In this document: positions 13,101-25,150 of the stretch, in pieces
How the letters are laid out: each line of letters begins with the position of its first letter
How positions within the stretch are numbered: the stretch's first letter is position 1
From: Callaeas wilsoni
Taxonomy: Eukaryota; Chordata; Aves; Passeriformes; Callaeidae
DNA length: 64,000 nucleotides
NCBI GenBank assembly: GCA_013398955.1
Contig: VWPU01017392.1
Coordinates: 62,001-126,000 of the forward strand
Direction: 5' to 3'
The notes under the pieces: generated by a model
Databases searched by the model: none
What the model was told of the DNA's origin: nothing
What the model saw: the letters and a program-made list of their open reading frames with translations, nothing else
Translations under genes and position numbers: made by a program

Positions 13101-16100
13101 TTTTTTTTTCTGAAACTACTTTTACAAATTTATATTTGTTATGCTGCTGAATATAGCCAAGTGTTCTGCTCCAGTTTCCAAGAATCAGAAAACAAAGTGT
13201 AGTAACTTCTGACCAGTTACCAGCAAATATCTCTGTGGCAGGTAGGCAGGCCTCATGGCAGTGATGCTCGCTGGCATTAGCAGCATTAAATCAACACTGC
13301 AACACTGAGTCTCCCCAGCAGGAGCTCAGAACACGTGGAAAGGTTGGAGATCAGGATTTACTAAGTAAGATTGGGAAGAGGGATGATTGCAGTCCAAGGA
13401 TGCTGAGGTTAAGCTGGATAAGCATAGCTGTGTATGGAGCACAAGGCATTTAGATGCCTTTGGCACGTAGTGGAAGGATTTGGACATGTCCAGGGTGAGA
13501 CACCTTAGCCTGAAGCAGACCTCTAGCTTAGGTCAGATGAGCTTCTTGATGCAGAGCCTGTGGGCTTTCGGTGGCTCTAAAGAGGGGTGTATCCACACCT
13601 CTGGTATCCACAGTATAGATGTCTTAAGGTGATACAAATTTCCATATGCACACTCTTTAATTTGTTCCTGTAGCCTGTGAATAGGATGTTGCACATATTC
13701 ATGGCAGAAATGACACCTCTGGCTGGTATTGTGCTGTCTTGACTGTTCACCATTGAAGCAAATTTTGTTGTGTTCATTTCTGTTTGGGGTATGCCTTAAT
13801 ATAAAACTTACGGTCTGTGCTAGATGAGAGGAAAATACAGTGCTTTAGGTGTTTGGTGTAACTTGTGAGGAAAATACTGTTTTGAAAACATCTCATGCTA
13901 AAGTTGCCTAGACACCGAGATGATATGCTAGTCCATGCACAAAACCTTCCTATATTTGTTTTTAACTTTGCTTCCTCCTAGTGACTCCTAAGATTTGCTG
14001 CAGAAATGGCTTGAATTCTAAGACGTGAATGATTTAAAAACTGATTTGTTTTTAAACATTTTAATTTGTAGTTTTTCAATTTTGCAATTAGTTTGTGCAA
14101 ATACAGTTTGGAATGGTTTTTTCATGACCTGTTTGATGTTTATGGCTAGTCCTCCTTAAATGGTTGCCTAAAATATGGGTTATTTTTTCCATTTCTTTCC
14201 TGGTTACTTGAATAGCAAGTGGTGAATTTTCCTTTAAAGAACCTATGATATAAATTTTCAGAGTCATTTGTGTCGTAATTAATGAAAATGCTAGGTTTCA
14301 CGGTTGTTTTTACAAATCTTTGGCACTTGTTCAATACCAAAGTAAACAGATCTGGCTGAACTTACTCAGAAAAAATATCCACAAAGTGGTTTTAAAATCA
14401 TGTGGCTATTGATCTTTCTCGTCTACACAGAAAAATAACATTTAATTTCAGAGAAAACAGTTACCCAGGGGTTTCTGCCATATCTAGAAAGTTACAGGCA
14501 TCAGAGACTTCTGTCAGTGAGAGGAGTTATAGTTGTGTGTTAGAACAAACTGTACCAACAGGTCGCTTGCAGCATCTGATTTTGTGGATTTTATGAGTCC
14601 TTCTGACTGTTATGCTCTTTTGATTACATGCAGAGCCATAATACCACCCTTATTTGTAGTTTGCTCTGTCAGTGTGCCAGGTGTGACACTGAACACCTTC
14701 TGGATGTGCACTTTGAGATGAGTAATGAGGGTCAACACCTCTCAGTCAGAGTGTGTGCTTCTCATAGGCTTTGTTCATCAAAGCATCTTTTCCTGCAGGA
14801 AGACGTTTTGTGGCCATTAAAGAGCCCCTGCTCTTCTAAAGCTGTTGTGTGAGGGAAACTCCAGGCATTCTGCTGAGCTGCCAGCTTTGCGGAGCTGGAG
14901 AGGGGATTTGTTTGGTGAGGACTGACTGTGACCCTTTTTGTAAGCAAATGGGTATTTCCACAGTGTGTCTCCAGTGAACTGGACAGGGGAATAAGTGTAA
15001 GGGATTATAATGCTTCAATTCAGATGGCTGAGTGTGAGTGCCTAAAGAAAGTAATGCTTTCCAACAGAAGGGGGAGATTTTTCCATCACCTGCCCGTGCC
15101 AAGTGGAACTTATGAGGTGCATTCCATCTAATCATTTATTCTGTCTCCAGGGAGCAAATAAACAACAAACAGTCATGTCAATGGTTAAGATCCTAATCAC
15201 TCTTGTGCAAGCAGTAATGGGCAGAAGCTGGGTTCAGAATGAGTGCCTTTCAAATAAAATGGTCAGACAAGAAGTTTATGTGTATGTAACTAGTAAGGAT
15301 AAACAAGGAAGTGTGCAGCTATTTCACAGTTAGCATGTGCTCTGAAGAATTTAAATTTGTGCATTGTCAGTAAGAGAAAGGAAACTGAAACAGAAAAGGG
15401 GACTTACTGAGGAAACTTTGAGAGAGAACTATAAAACATTGTTTATCCCACTGCTCTTTCTCATGCTGGTTTTAATCCGTGAGCAAATCCTTCAATTTGG
15501 TGGATCTCCACTGGATTAGCTGCACAGGTTGCAGAGGTGATATGGTATAGATTTCTGATGAAAACATTGCTGTTAGAAAAAATAAACAAACAAACCAAAC
15601 ACAAAACCCAAAACTAAAGCTTTACAAGGGCTTTTTTTCATTAAGTTAATATTTTGCTGAAGGAAGACAGATTTAGTAAATTTTTTCCTGCTTGAATATA
15701 TTTGATTCTTTAAAGCATTTATAGATTTTAGTTTGCTTTTTCTTGAATTGAGAATTGGCAATGAGAATATAACTTGATGCTGTGACATACTGGATTGAAT
15801 AGCCCTTGTCTTTATGAAATATCATATAAGATATTTCCTACCCAGAAGGCCTTTTTAGTCTGTAAACTAGAACATTCCCCTCATGGATATCGATGTAAGC
15901 TGTCACTTCTGTCAGCAACAGAAATTAAAGAAAATTTGGGTTGTATGTTAAGAAGTGTATCCTTTTCTATGGTATTCTTCTATGGTATTGGCTTAAATGA
16001 GGATAGCCACATCTTTTCTTTTTTTCTCTATATGCGTAGAGAGAAAAATACGTACAGAACTGCTACTGCACATGAAGTTAAACCTGAAAACAGGGGTGGG

Positions 16101-17984
16101 TCCTGCTCTGTAACAGCCACAGCAGTTTACAAGACCTTAGGAACTCTCACTAAAGCTGGTGGGAGTTTTTCCATTGGCTGCACTGATAGCTGGAGCTGAC
16201 TCTTGATTAATAAATGGGGAATGTTAAAACACTCTTACCCAGAAATGTAGATTCAGCCACTATCTATACTTCCCACTTGCACTTGTGTGCAGAAGAGATT
16301 AAAATGCCAGTTATGGAATTTAAATTTTTTAAAAAATATTTAAATTTAAACAAAATTAAACCAAAATAAAATATTTTCTGACTCTGAAGTATTTTTTTTT
16401 TTAATTTCATTCTTGCAAAACCTATTCATTAAACAACAGCATGTTACATCTTTTCAGAGTTTCCATAAAGCAGAAAACAATGTGATGATATTTCTGAGGC
16501 CCAAGGTAAGCATGTCTCAATACAAGTCCAAACTGGATTTGAGTCTGGGTAGCATGACACTGAAAAAATGTTAAAATAAAAAAAAAAATAGATATAAATG
16601 TGTAGCTGAAAAGTTTCCTTTATAAAGTGCTATATAAACTTGTATTGTTGAATAGCTAACTCTGCTTCTGTCTTTGAATCTGCATCTCTTGTTACAATGG
16701 CCATACTTAAATTTTTGTAAGGGTTTTCTTAAATATAGATCAGCTACTGACTAGAGAATCATTGCACTCATGATATTTATCAAAACTCATACAATGTAAA
16801 TAAAATTGTGAATACAAATATAAAGCATATAAACTACAAACTCCTTGACCATATTTTGATCTTGCTAACTAGAGACAGAAATGTTTACACCAATTGAAAT
16901 TAAAGTATGGAGGGAAGCAAACCTAGCAATATGAGCTGCTTTTCAGCTTTTTACAGCTGTTTTCAAAAGGTAGATTTGAATAGAGAGAAATTGATGTAAA
17001 ACATATTTTAGAAGTATTTTAAGCCTAGCAGCATGGAAGAAAAGCAATGTCAATCAGCTGAATTTTGAGAGGCTGTAATGGAAATAGTGTAGTATGGGCA
17101 TAAGTTTGTTTGCTATTGATCTTCTGCTGAGAGCTACAAAGAGCTGATGGTGAGGAGGAACATGGGACTTCTTATGTGAGGGAATGGCAGCCAGCCAGCA
17201 GCTTTGGAGAGCATCTCTCTCATCTAACTTTGGGTGTCACAGTGTCCCTGGGGTAGCTGAACAAATAGTAGCCTTTACCTTCTGCAGAGCTGTCAGTAGC
17301 ACTGTGGAGTGATAGTTCTAATTAAACTATTAGTTTGGGCTTTTGGATTAGACAAATGAGCTAATGCGACTATTTCCTCTAAATATATGTCTTGATTATA
17401 GAAATCTTTAAGTAGAAAAGTCATTACTAATTTTGTGTGTATTAAGTGTATAAAATGAGATAGCTGGCTTGGTTGGGTTGAACACTGACTTTCTTTGCCA
17501 GTGTTTACTTCGAAGTGGAAAGGCATTTTGGCTCAGCTGTTGTCATAAAGATACAAAAGTCTCATGGTGACTTTTAAAAATGATTAAACACCACCTAACA
17601 GAGAGGTCTCAGAATACAAACACACAGAGGGAAGTGTGGTCAAGTGAGGGCATTTTCAGTGCCTTCTCTCTGGACAGGTCGCATGATCTATGTCACGATC
17701 TGTGCTCCTGGGGACGTTGGGAGGACGAGGAGAAGAGGTGGCCGCTGGTGGCAGGCCTTCGATGTCCTGCAAAGATGGAGCTTGCAGCTGCCTCCCTCAC
17801 CTTGCCAGCCTGACAGCAAGGGACTGGGTTGGTTACCTTCCTCAGCCTTTCTGCCATCTTGCAAGTGATGGTACAGTTGTATCCATATGTTTAATGAAAC
17901 AATTACCGTCTTGGTCATTTCTTCCAAAGGGTCCTTTGAAAGGTGGTAGTTTGTAATGCTATAAAATGCTACTGCTCTTTGCAG
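7191..17984 (+). other. Upstream intron, no gene seen
   Basis: Mostly AT-rich non-coding sequence on the MOCOS side upstream of its first visible exon. It has a T15 run at 13095-13109 and an AT-rich imperfect inverted repeat at 16317-16347. The longest open frames (120 codons at 12511-12873 and 134 codons at 15795-16199) have no family resemblance, no splice context and ordinary base composition. From about 17640 to 17860 the sequence becomes GC- and CpG-richer; see the separate entry. Confidence 0.55.
17640..17860. other. Local GC- and CpG-rich patch of unknown origin
   Basis: Base composition shifts sharply against the AT-rich surroundings. Between about 17680 and 17765 there are at least six CpG dinucleotides (for example in gtcgcatgatc, tcacgatctg, gggacgttgg, gaggacgagg, tggccgctgg and cttcgatgtc). 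Several overlapping short frames are open on both strands, as expected for GC-rich sequence. I recognise no repeat family or protein. It could be a non-coding exon, a small regulatory CpG cluster or an unknown repeat. Confidence 0.4.
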
Positions 17985-18092
17985 CTGTCAGCTGTAGTAG
18001 ATCAAGTTATCAGTTTTCTACAGCAAGTCTTTAGTCCTGCTGCCAATGGCGACCTTATAGATGGCTATAAATCGTCCTGGAGTGTAATAAAG
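17985..18092 (+). other. Exon-like 108-nt open segment, unidentified
   Basis: The segment is bounded by a good acceptor-like tract (ctactgctctttgcag) and a donor-like AAAG|gtatac, is exactly 36 codons long, and is open in the phase that makes both borders codon borders. Its translation starts LSAVVDQVISFLQQVFSPAA and ends YKSSWSVIK, which I do not recognise. It cannot be an in-frame MOCOS exon: placed before the exon at 21781 it would follow a split Arg codon (AG) and read into TAG after four codons. It may be an exon of an unknown transcript, a frame-breaking alternative exon, or simply chance. Confidence 0.3.
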
Positions 18093-21000
18093 GTATACTG
18101 CATTTCACTGTAATGGGGTATGCCTTGCACAAAGACAGACAGCATTAGGAATTTTGTGTGTAATAGCCTGTGCTTCCTAATATCCATGTCAAAACAGAGG
18201 ATGTAGGACTGTGGGCTGCAGAAGTCATTGAGATGTATTACAGTTTTCTGTTCCTGAGTACTCTGATTTCATCACGGCAGTGCTGCTCTAGTTCAGGAGT
18301 TTGTGGTATTTATTTTATAAACCTTATTCTGAGGTGCTCACAGCTTTTCTGCTCTGCACATCAGAAGTCATTCTGGAGAAGGAAATTCCCTGAACTCAGT
18401 TGCTATTTATTTATTTATTTATTTATTTATTCATATTCGTTTTCAAGGTTAGAAATAGTTCAATCAAAATGTAAGTCTGACTTTAAAAATTCCACCTCTT
18501 TTGCAAGTAATGGAGTCATAGCAATTTTATAAGGCATTTGGAGACTCAAAATGCAATAGGCACCTAATTTGACTCACAAAAGAATCTATTTCCTATCTAA
18601 GTAAATTAGAAATATAAGTTGGTTGTTTCTCTAGATCTAGGAATTTAAATGGCTTTAAAAAATGTGCCTCTAATTTATTTGGAAATTTCTGAAAATTAAC
18701 CCTAAAGCTTGATTTTTTTTTTCATGTGAAAGTCAATTTCTGGTATTGAACTGAATAGATAAGACATCACTGTTGTGTCAGGGATTTTATTTCAGAACTG
18801 TTCTGCTATTTCTGAATTTGAATGAATTAAAACTAAATATAGTTAAAATACCAATGAGCTTTGTCATTTATGAATCAAACATAGAACTGTCACTATTTGT
18901 GAGCCTAAATAATCCAAAATAGTATTTATTGTTCTGTAAAATTCCGAAAATGCTTAATAAAAGTACTCACTGGCTCTGATATTCATGGTTGGATGACAGC
19001 ATCCCATTATTAAATCCCATTCCACTACATTTACATTCCAGCTATAGTAATTTAACAGTGTCTTTTGGTCAAATTAAGTGCTGCAGCAAGCAAGTACAAT
19101 TCCAGTGGAGAGCTCCAGGTGCTAATCTTACACAAAATTTTGCTTTTTTACCCAGGTGTGTTTCACCTTGCACTGAGCCTGTGTGGCACAAAGAGGCTGA
19201 GTGGGGAGGAGAACAGAGACATTATAGAGAGTAAGAGAGGAGCAGACTTGATAATAGCCTTCAGCTTGCTTTTTGTTGTTGCTCTTGTCAGCTCACTCTT
19301 ATGAAAAGATCCTACATATTAAGAATTTGCTCCTATCACCAAGTTTTTTAGCTCAAAATGTATTCTGTGCATGCACATACATGTGAATACATAACTTGGC
19401 CTACAGCTCACGGAGGTAAAAATAGACCAAGGTGGATACTTTATTGTTGTTGTAGAATTGCACGACCTTTTTGCAGTTTTGTTTATATAAGTGTGATGAT
19501 TCCAAAACCTATCCTACATGACTGTAGAGCATACAAAAATAAGCCACATCAGATAATACATAAAAAGTTATGCCCATAACCACAAAGACCCAGCCTCCTT
19601 TCTAATGTACTTTCCACCATTCCTTTCCCCTAGAAACAGAGGTATAATGCTTTCCTTCTCTGTCCCTGAAGAAGAAATTAGGACTCTTGCTTCTTCTGCT
19701 TTCCACCTTTTCTGTATCTAGGTAAATGCAAGGAAAGAAGAATAAAGGCAGAATGATATCAGGACTGAAATTGAGGGCATGGTTCTGAGTGGTAACCCTG
19801 CAGCCAGCTGGTTTGAGGGTTTCAGGTTCCTTCACTCAGGTGTCCTATATGACCCGTACACGCGCTCCAAGCTGCAAAGCAGGTGGTGGAGGGAAAGGCT
19901 GGATGGCTCTTTGCAGGGGAAAGGGGAGTGATTTGGTGACTGGAGAGAGCAGGTCACAGCGATGAATGAGGCAGGCTGTCAGCTCAATACCTGATACAAA
20001 AACGTCTGTGATCGTTCCTGTCTTCAGCCCTAGCAGGATTTCTAAACTCTAATGGAAATGTTTGAGTTCTATGAACACGGTCTTTAAAAATTATATCCAG
20101 GGCTGTGAATGCGTGCAGCAACTATTCTCTGGCAGGTCTGTTTCAGAAAGATTCTTAGGAATTCTTTCAAATGGTTTCTCAGAATGTTTAAAGCCCAAAT
20201 CCATGACCTGCTTCTTCATAAAAGCTGCAATTCTTCCTTCATTTCCAGAAGACATAAAATACCTACCATTTGCATCAGTTTTCAAAACTTTAAGTTCCGA
20301 AGAAAGCCAAGCCTCATTTGAGCCTATCCATCTGTTGCATCCTGTACTTCCCAGTACCATAAGAGTTTTCTTCAACTCAGAAAAGTATTCATAATATCAT
20401 TTCAGTGGGCCTTTTTAGGGTGCTTTTTTAGTGCAAATCATCAAAGCGATTGCAATTGTTTCTTTTCTAGTGTTTAATATTTGACTGCTGTACCCACCAC
20501 ACAGCTCTAAAACCCTTTGCACATAGCATTTGTGTTTCAGACTGGATGCATAAACTCTTAAGGAATTTCACCACTGCCCTATGTTTCAGGATTTTTAACT
20601 TGAATTTGTCACATCATCTTTTGTGCAACTTACACTTAAATGCACCTGTGTCTCCAGTTTCTGCCTCTTCTAGCAAGAGAATATCCCATTGTATAAAACA
20701 TGCAAACTTTTAATGATATACATTGGAAACCAGAGTTCATAGACTCTAAATGCTGGTCTGTATCTTGGAATTCCACAGATCAGAATGCCAGCTGCTTGGA
20801 GAGCATTTCTGAGCAGTAACATGTATGCTCTGGTTCAATTTTGTTTGCTCTGCTCCATTCACTGAAGCTGATGTCTCTCAGATGTTTGTTACATTTTCTG
20901 TTTATATTAGTAGGAGTTTTATAACGTTAATTCAGAGATAGCCATCAGGTGAAAAGGTGACTGAATTGTCTGAAAAGACTCATCTTGCACACTGTAAAAC

Positions 21001-21780
21001 TGTAGTAGATGCACAACCTCTATCATGGGTACCACAAGCTGTGTTAGGTGGTGCTCACAAAAGGTAGTTTAGAGCCAACAAGTTGCTGTCAAGACATCAA
21101 AGAATGTGTAGCATAGACATGCCTCCAGAGACCAGTTTACTTTTCATAGTCTAGCTCATTAGAAAATGTTAGATTGCTTCTGGTTTGGGCTACCTTTGTG
21201 GAGTACAGAGATTACAGCCTTATGTGCATAAGGCCCATAGAAATGTGTGTTGCTTCTTTGCTGCCTTCAGTTTCTATTGTTAATAACATAAGCAAGGAGC
21301 AAAGCTGTTTGCTAAGGTTTCCCTGTTGAATAGTGTGACCCTTAATTTGGATGCCCACTATTTAAGTAGATTATCTTAACTGAAACATATTCTGTCTCCT
21401 CTAAATATTTTGTAAACTGAAAACCCTAATAGTTTGCAAATAAAACCGGTCTCTCTGAAGGACAGTGTAATTTTAATTACATGCAGGCTTGATTCTGATC
21501 CCACTGAGGGACCAGACTGGCCACTCTGTTTGGAGCCAGGCAAATTGGCTTCTTAAGAACACAGCCACGTTCCCTGCAACACTGAAAAGAGTCTCTTGTG
21601 GGCAAAATGATTAAAGTTCCCTTGTTGAAGTTTATTGTACTGTTTGGCAAAACCTGTCTACTGCTATTCATGTCTGGTGTCAGAGTAGAATTTATGGTGA
21701 GGAAAACCAAAATATATCACACAGCAATAAAAGAGAAAAATCAGAAAATAAATGGATATTTTTCTTTTTTCATTTTTCAG
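18093..21780 (+). other. Intron immediately upstream of the MOCOS exon
   Basis: AT-rich intron sequence. It contains a (TATT)7 run and a small GC-rich patch at about 19850-19980 (gacccgtacacgcgctccaa). The last 30 bases are a pyrimidine-rich branch/acceptor region for the MOCOS exon at 21781. No gene is seen. Confidence 0.7.
18404..18431. repeat. (TATT)7 microsatellite
   Basis: Seven uninterrupted TATT units followed by a degenerate tail (tcatattcg). This type of repeat is often length-polymorphic. Confidence 0.97.
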
Positions 21781-22419
21781 AATATTGCAACACTTTCACA
21801 CTACTGCTGAGGATTACACCATCATTTTCACATCTGGATGCACAGCTGCACTTAAACTGGTAGCAGAATCATTCCCTTGGATACCTGAAGGCACAAAGCA
21901 ACCCAGTAGTCGATTTTGTTACCTAACTGACAGCCACACATCTGTGGTGGGTATGAGGGGCGTAACTGCTTCAATGAATGTCTTGTCTGTTCCAATAAAA
22001 CCAAAGGAAATTTTGTTAGCAAAAAGCAGGTTACCAGCTGAAGAACAAAACTGCACAACACCTCATCTATTCTCTTACCCAGCTCAGAGCAATTTTTCTG
22101 GTACCAAATATCCCCTTTCATGGATACAGGACATAAAATCTGGAAAACTCTGCCCCATCAAAATACCAGGGAAGTGGTTTGTTCTACTAGATGCAGCTTC
22201 GTACGTGAGCAGCTCTCCGTTAGACCTGGGAGTTCACCAAGCTGACTTTATCCCCATCTCATTCTATAAAATCTTTGGATTTCCAACTGGTTTAGGAGCA
22301 TTATTGGTAAACAACAGAATTGCTCCCCTCTTGAGGAAAACCTATTTTGGAGGTGGAACTGCAGCTGCCTACCTTGCAGGAGAGGATTTTTATTTCCCAA
22401 GGAAATCCATAGCAGAAAG
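21781..22419 (+). CDS. MOCOS: MOCOS internal exon (cysteine desulfurase core), partial gene
   Basis: Molybdenum cofactor sulfurase transfers sulfur from L-cysteine to the molybdenum cofactor of xanthine dehydrogenase and aldehyde oxidase, in the cytosol. The exon follows a pyrimidine-rich acceptor (tttttcatttttcag) and ends at AAG|gtaagg. Its first base completes an Arg codon begun upstream, and its last two bases (AG) begin another. The translation from Ile at 21782 is continuous for 212 residues and closely follows the vertebrate MOCOS N-terminal domain. Visible landmarks are FHTTAEDYT, the PLP-phosphate segment TSGCTAALK, TDSHTSVVGMR (His codon 21935-21937), LLDAASYV (Asp codon 22190-22192, expected to contact the PLP ring nitrogen), and SFYKIFGFPTGLG with the Schiff-base Lys codon at 22268-22270. 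It ends near FYFPRKSIAE. No frameshift or stop is seen. The Met at 21752 lies in intron sequence and is not a start. The preceding exons, with the GNPHSQ-type segment, were not found in the window. Recognition comes from memory of the family; the splice phase agrees with the next exon. Confidence 0.97.
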
Positions 22420-23188
22420 GTAAGGCTTTGTTTAACAAAACAGGATTTTTTGCTGATAATGTTTGCAGCAGACACGTCTCAGGCTTGCTGTATGCACTGG
22501 GCTGGGTTGTGTGTGCTTTTTGTGCAATTGGATAGGTATTTCACATTTAACTCAGTTCGTCTTATTATTCTTTTTTTCTATCTAAAGAACATTATCTGAA
22601 ATATTTACCTTCCTTTCCTGATCTAGTTTGCTAAAACTGCTAAAAATGTAAGGCTTCATTCAGTGACATAAAGGTCAATCCATGCATTTTTTAATTTGTA
22701 CTTAAGGTACCTCAGTAGAAACTTGATTTGTTTTTGAAACTGCACCCAAAGCAGCCAGAGCAAGGTTGATCACACAGTGTAACTACCCTCAGTGAAATTG
22801 CAAAGTTTGGTCTATGTATTTCACTGGAAATGTGCAATGCTTTACCCTCAATAGAAGCTTTATCAGAATAACAAGTTCAGTGAGATACATTACCTACAAC
22901 AAATACTTGTGGTGCTCTTATTCCTTGACTGAGGTTCTGAAGAAGCTCTGAAGTTCTCCTACAGAAAACAGAGGACACCTAAAGGAGGTCAAACGTATAT
23001 ATATAAGAAAATGCAGGGCAATAAGGTAAGCTTCACCAGTTCCTGAACACACTGAAGTGCCACTCTTAGAGATGCTTGGTCTCTCTTCCTCTCTTCTCCA
23101 TGTCAGCAACAACGTACATAAATGCAGTAAAGGGTCTTTCTTCCTGTGTCACATCTGCACAATGGAAATGCTAGAGATCAGCATTTCA
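22420..23188 (+). other. Start of the giant MOCOS intron
   Basis: The intron opens with gtaagg at 22420. The sequence up to the CR1 at 23189 is unremarkable AT-rich DNA without recognisable genes or repeats. Confidence 0.8.
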
Positions 23189-25150
23189 TCACAGAATCAT
23201 AGAATAATTTGGGTTGGAAGGGACCTTGAAGATCATCTAGTTTCAAGCCCCCTGCTGTGGGCCCAGACACCTTCCGCTAGACCAGTTACTCAGAGGCCCA
23301 TGCAGCCGAGCCTTGAACACTTGCAGGGATGGGGCATCGAGAACTTCTCTGGGCAACCTTTTTCAGCTCCTCACCACCCTCACAGTAAAAAAATTCTTCC
23401 TTATATCTAATCTAAACCTGCCCCCTTTCAGTTTGAATTTCTCCTTCTCCTGTCAATATATGCCCTTGTAAAAAGTCTTTCTCCAGTTCTCTTGTAGGCC
23501 TCCTTCAGGTACAGGGAGGCTGCTGTAAGGTCTTCCCTGAACCTTCTCTTTTGCGTGCTGAACAACCCCAATTCTCTCAGCCTGTCTTTGTAGGAAAGGT
23601 ACTCCAGTCCTCGGAGCATTTTCATGACCCTCTTCTGGACTCACTCAAACAGATCCATTTCCTTCCTATGTTGGGTGCCCCAGAGCTGGATGCAGCACTC
23701 CAGGTGAGGTCTCATGAGAGCAGAGCAGATAGGCAGAATCATCTCCTTCTCCCCAGGGCTGATGTCAGTTCATTCTCCACCCAGCCTTTATTTGTGTTTG
23801 GGATTGCCCTGACCCGTGTGCAGGACCTTTTACTTGGTGTTGTTGAGATTTATGATGTTCACCCAGGTCCACCTCTCAAGCCTGCCAAGGTCCCTCTGGC
23901 ACCCTTTCCCTCCAGTGTGTCAACTGCACCACACAGCTTGCTGGCATCAGCAAACTTGCTGAGGCTGCACTCAATTCCACTGCCCACATCACTGACAAAG
24001 ATGTTGAACAGTGCCAGTTCCAATATCAACCCCTGAGCAACACCTCCTGTCACTGGTCTCCACTTGGACAGCGAGCCACTGGTGGCAGCTCTTTGGATGT
24101 CATCATCCAGCCAATCCATCCACTCATCCACTGAGTCGTCCATCTGTCAAGCCCATGCCTGTTCAGTTTAGGAGCAATGGTGTCATGCAAGACAGTGTCA
24201 AGTGCTTTCCACAAGTCCAGGTACATGATGTCGCTTGCTCGTCCCTTATCCATGAATGCTGTAGTGCCATCATAATAGGCCACCAAATATGTCGGACATG
24301 GCCCTTAGTGAAACCATGTTGGCTGGCAGGAATCACCTTCTTATTTAGCATGTGCCTTAGCATAATTTCCAGGATGATTGTTCCATGGTTTGGCGGGGCA
24401 CCAAGGTGAGATTAACCAACATGTAGTTCCCCAGGTCTTGCTTTCCTCCCTTTTAAAAAGTGAGGGTTCCAGCCAGTGGGAACTTCACATGACTTCTCAA
24501 ATACAATGGAAAGTGCCTTAGCCACTTCATCTACCAGTTCCCTCAGGACCCACAGACATATCTCATCAGATCCCATGGACTTGGTCACCTTCAGGTTCCT
24601 TGGGTGGTCTCAAACCTGTTCTTTACCTATAGTGGTCCATTCTTCATTCTTCCAGTTCTTGCCTTTTCATTCTGTGACTTGGGCAGTGTGGCTGGAGCAC
24701 TTGCCGGTCAAGACAGAGGCAAAAAAGTCATTGAATAATTCAGCCTTCTCCATATCCTGGGTAACCAGGTGTCCCATTCCCTTCTGGAGAGAGCCCACAT
24801 TTTCCCTAGTCTTCCTTTTACTACCGATGCACAGTTTTTCCTGTTGCCTTTGATGTCCCTGTCCACATTTAATTCTCTCAGGCTCTACCTTTGCCTGATG
24901 CCTAGCGACTCAGACAACCTCTCTGTATTCCTCCCAGGCTACCAGTTTTTGCTTCCACCCCCTGCAGGCTTCCTTTCTGTGTTTTGGTTTGTCCAGAGGC
25001 TCCTTGTTATCCATGCAGGCCTCCTGGCATTTTTGCCTGACTTCCTCTTTGTTAAGATGCATCATTCCTAGGCTTGGAATAGATGACCCTTGAATCTTAA
25101 CCAGCTCTCTTGCGTCACTCTTCCCTCCAGGGCTTTATCCCATAGTATTC
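23189..25150 (-). repeat. Long 5'-truncated CR1 LINE, antisense
   Basis: This is the longest CR1 in the window, about 1.96 kb, on the - strand. The 3' tail is at the left as cacagaatcatagaataatt, the reverse complement of the CR1 terminal ATTCTATGATTCT repeat. It is followed by the standard 'gggttggaagggaccttgaa' block. Reading the - strand, the ORF2 remnants appear in family order: VLHDTIAPKLNRHGLDRW near 24170, the reverse-transcriptase block ending LFNIFVSDVGSGIECSLSKF then ADASKL near 23960-24020, and the C-terminal LEYLSYKDRLRELGLFS near 23590. Frameshifts split these pieces. The active-site motif reads FADA where CR1 normally has FADD. The right end near 'agggctttatcccatagtat' is 5' truncated within ORF2. 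Confidence 0.95.

Noticed and set aside
15795..16199. 134-codon open frame on the + strand
   Set aside because: Low-complexity, mixed composition without family resemblance; no splice or promoter context.
17580..17956. Overlapping open frames in the CpG-rich patch as a coding gene
   Set aside because: Several frames are open on both strands at once, which reflects GC content; none resembles a known protein.
21752..21780. Met-initiated extension of the MOCOS exon frame
   Set aside because: The codons before 21781 translate the pyrimidine-rich acceptor tract (Met-Asp then mostly Phe) and do not belong to the protein; homology begins exactly after the AG.
23551..24853. Open frames of 125-161 codons on the + strand
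   Set aside because: All are antisense shadows of the long CR1 element; the true coding remnants are on the - strand.
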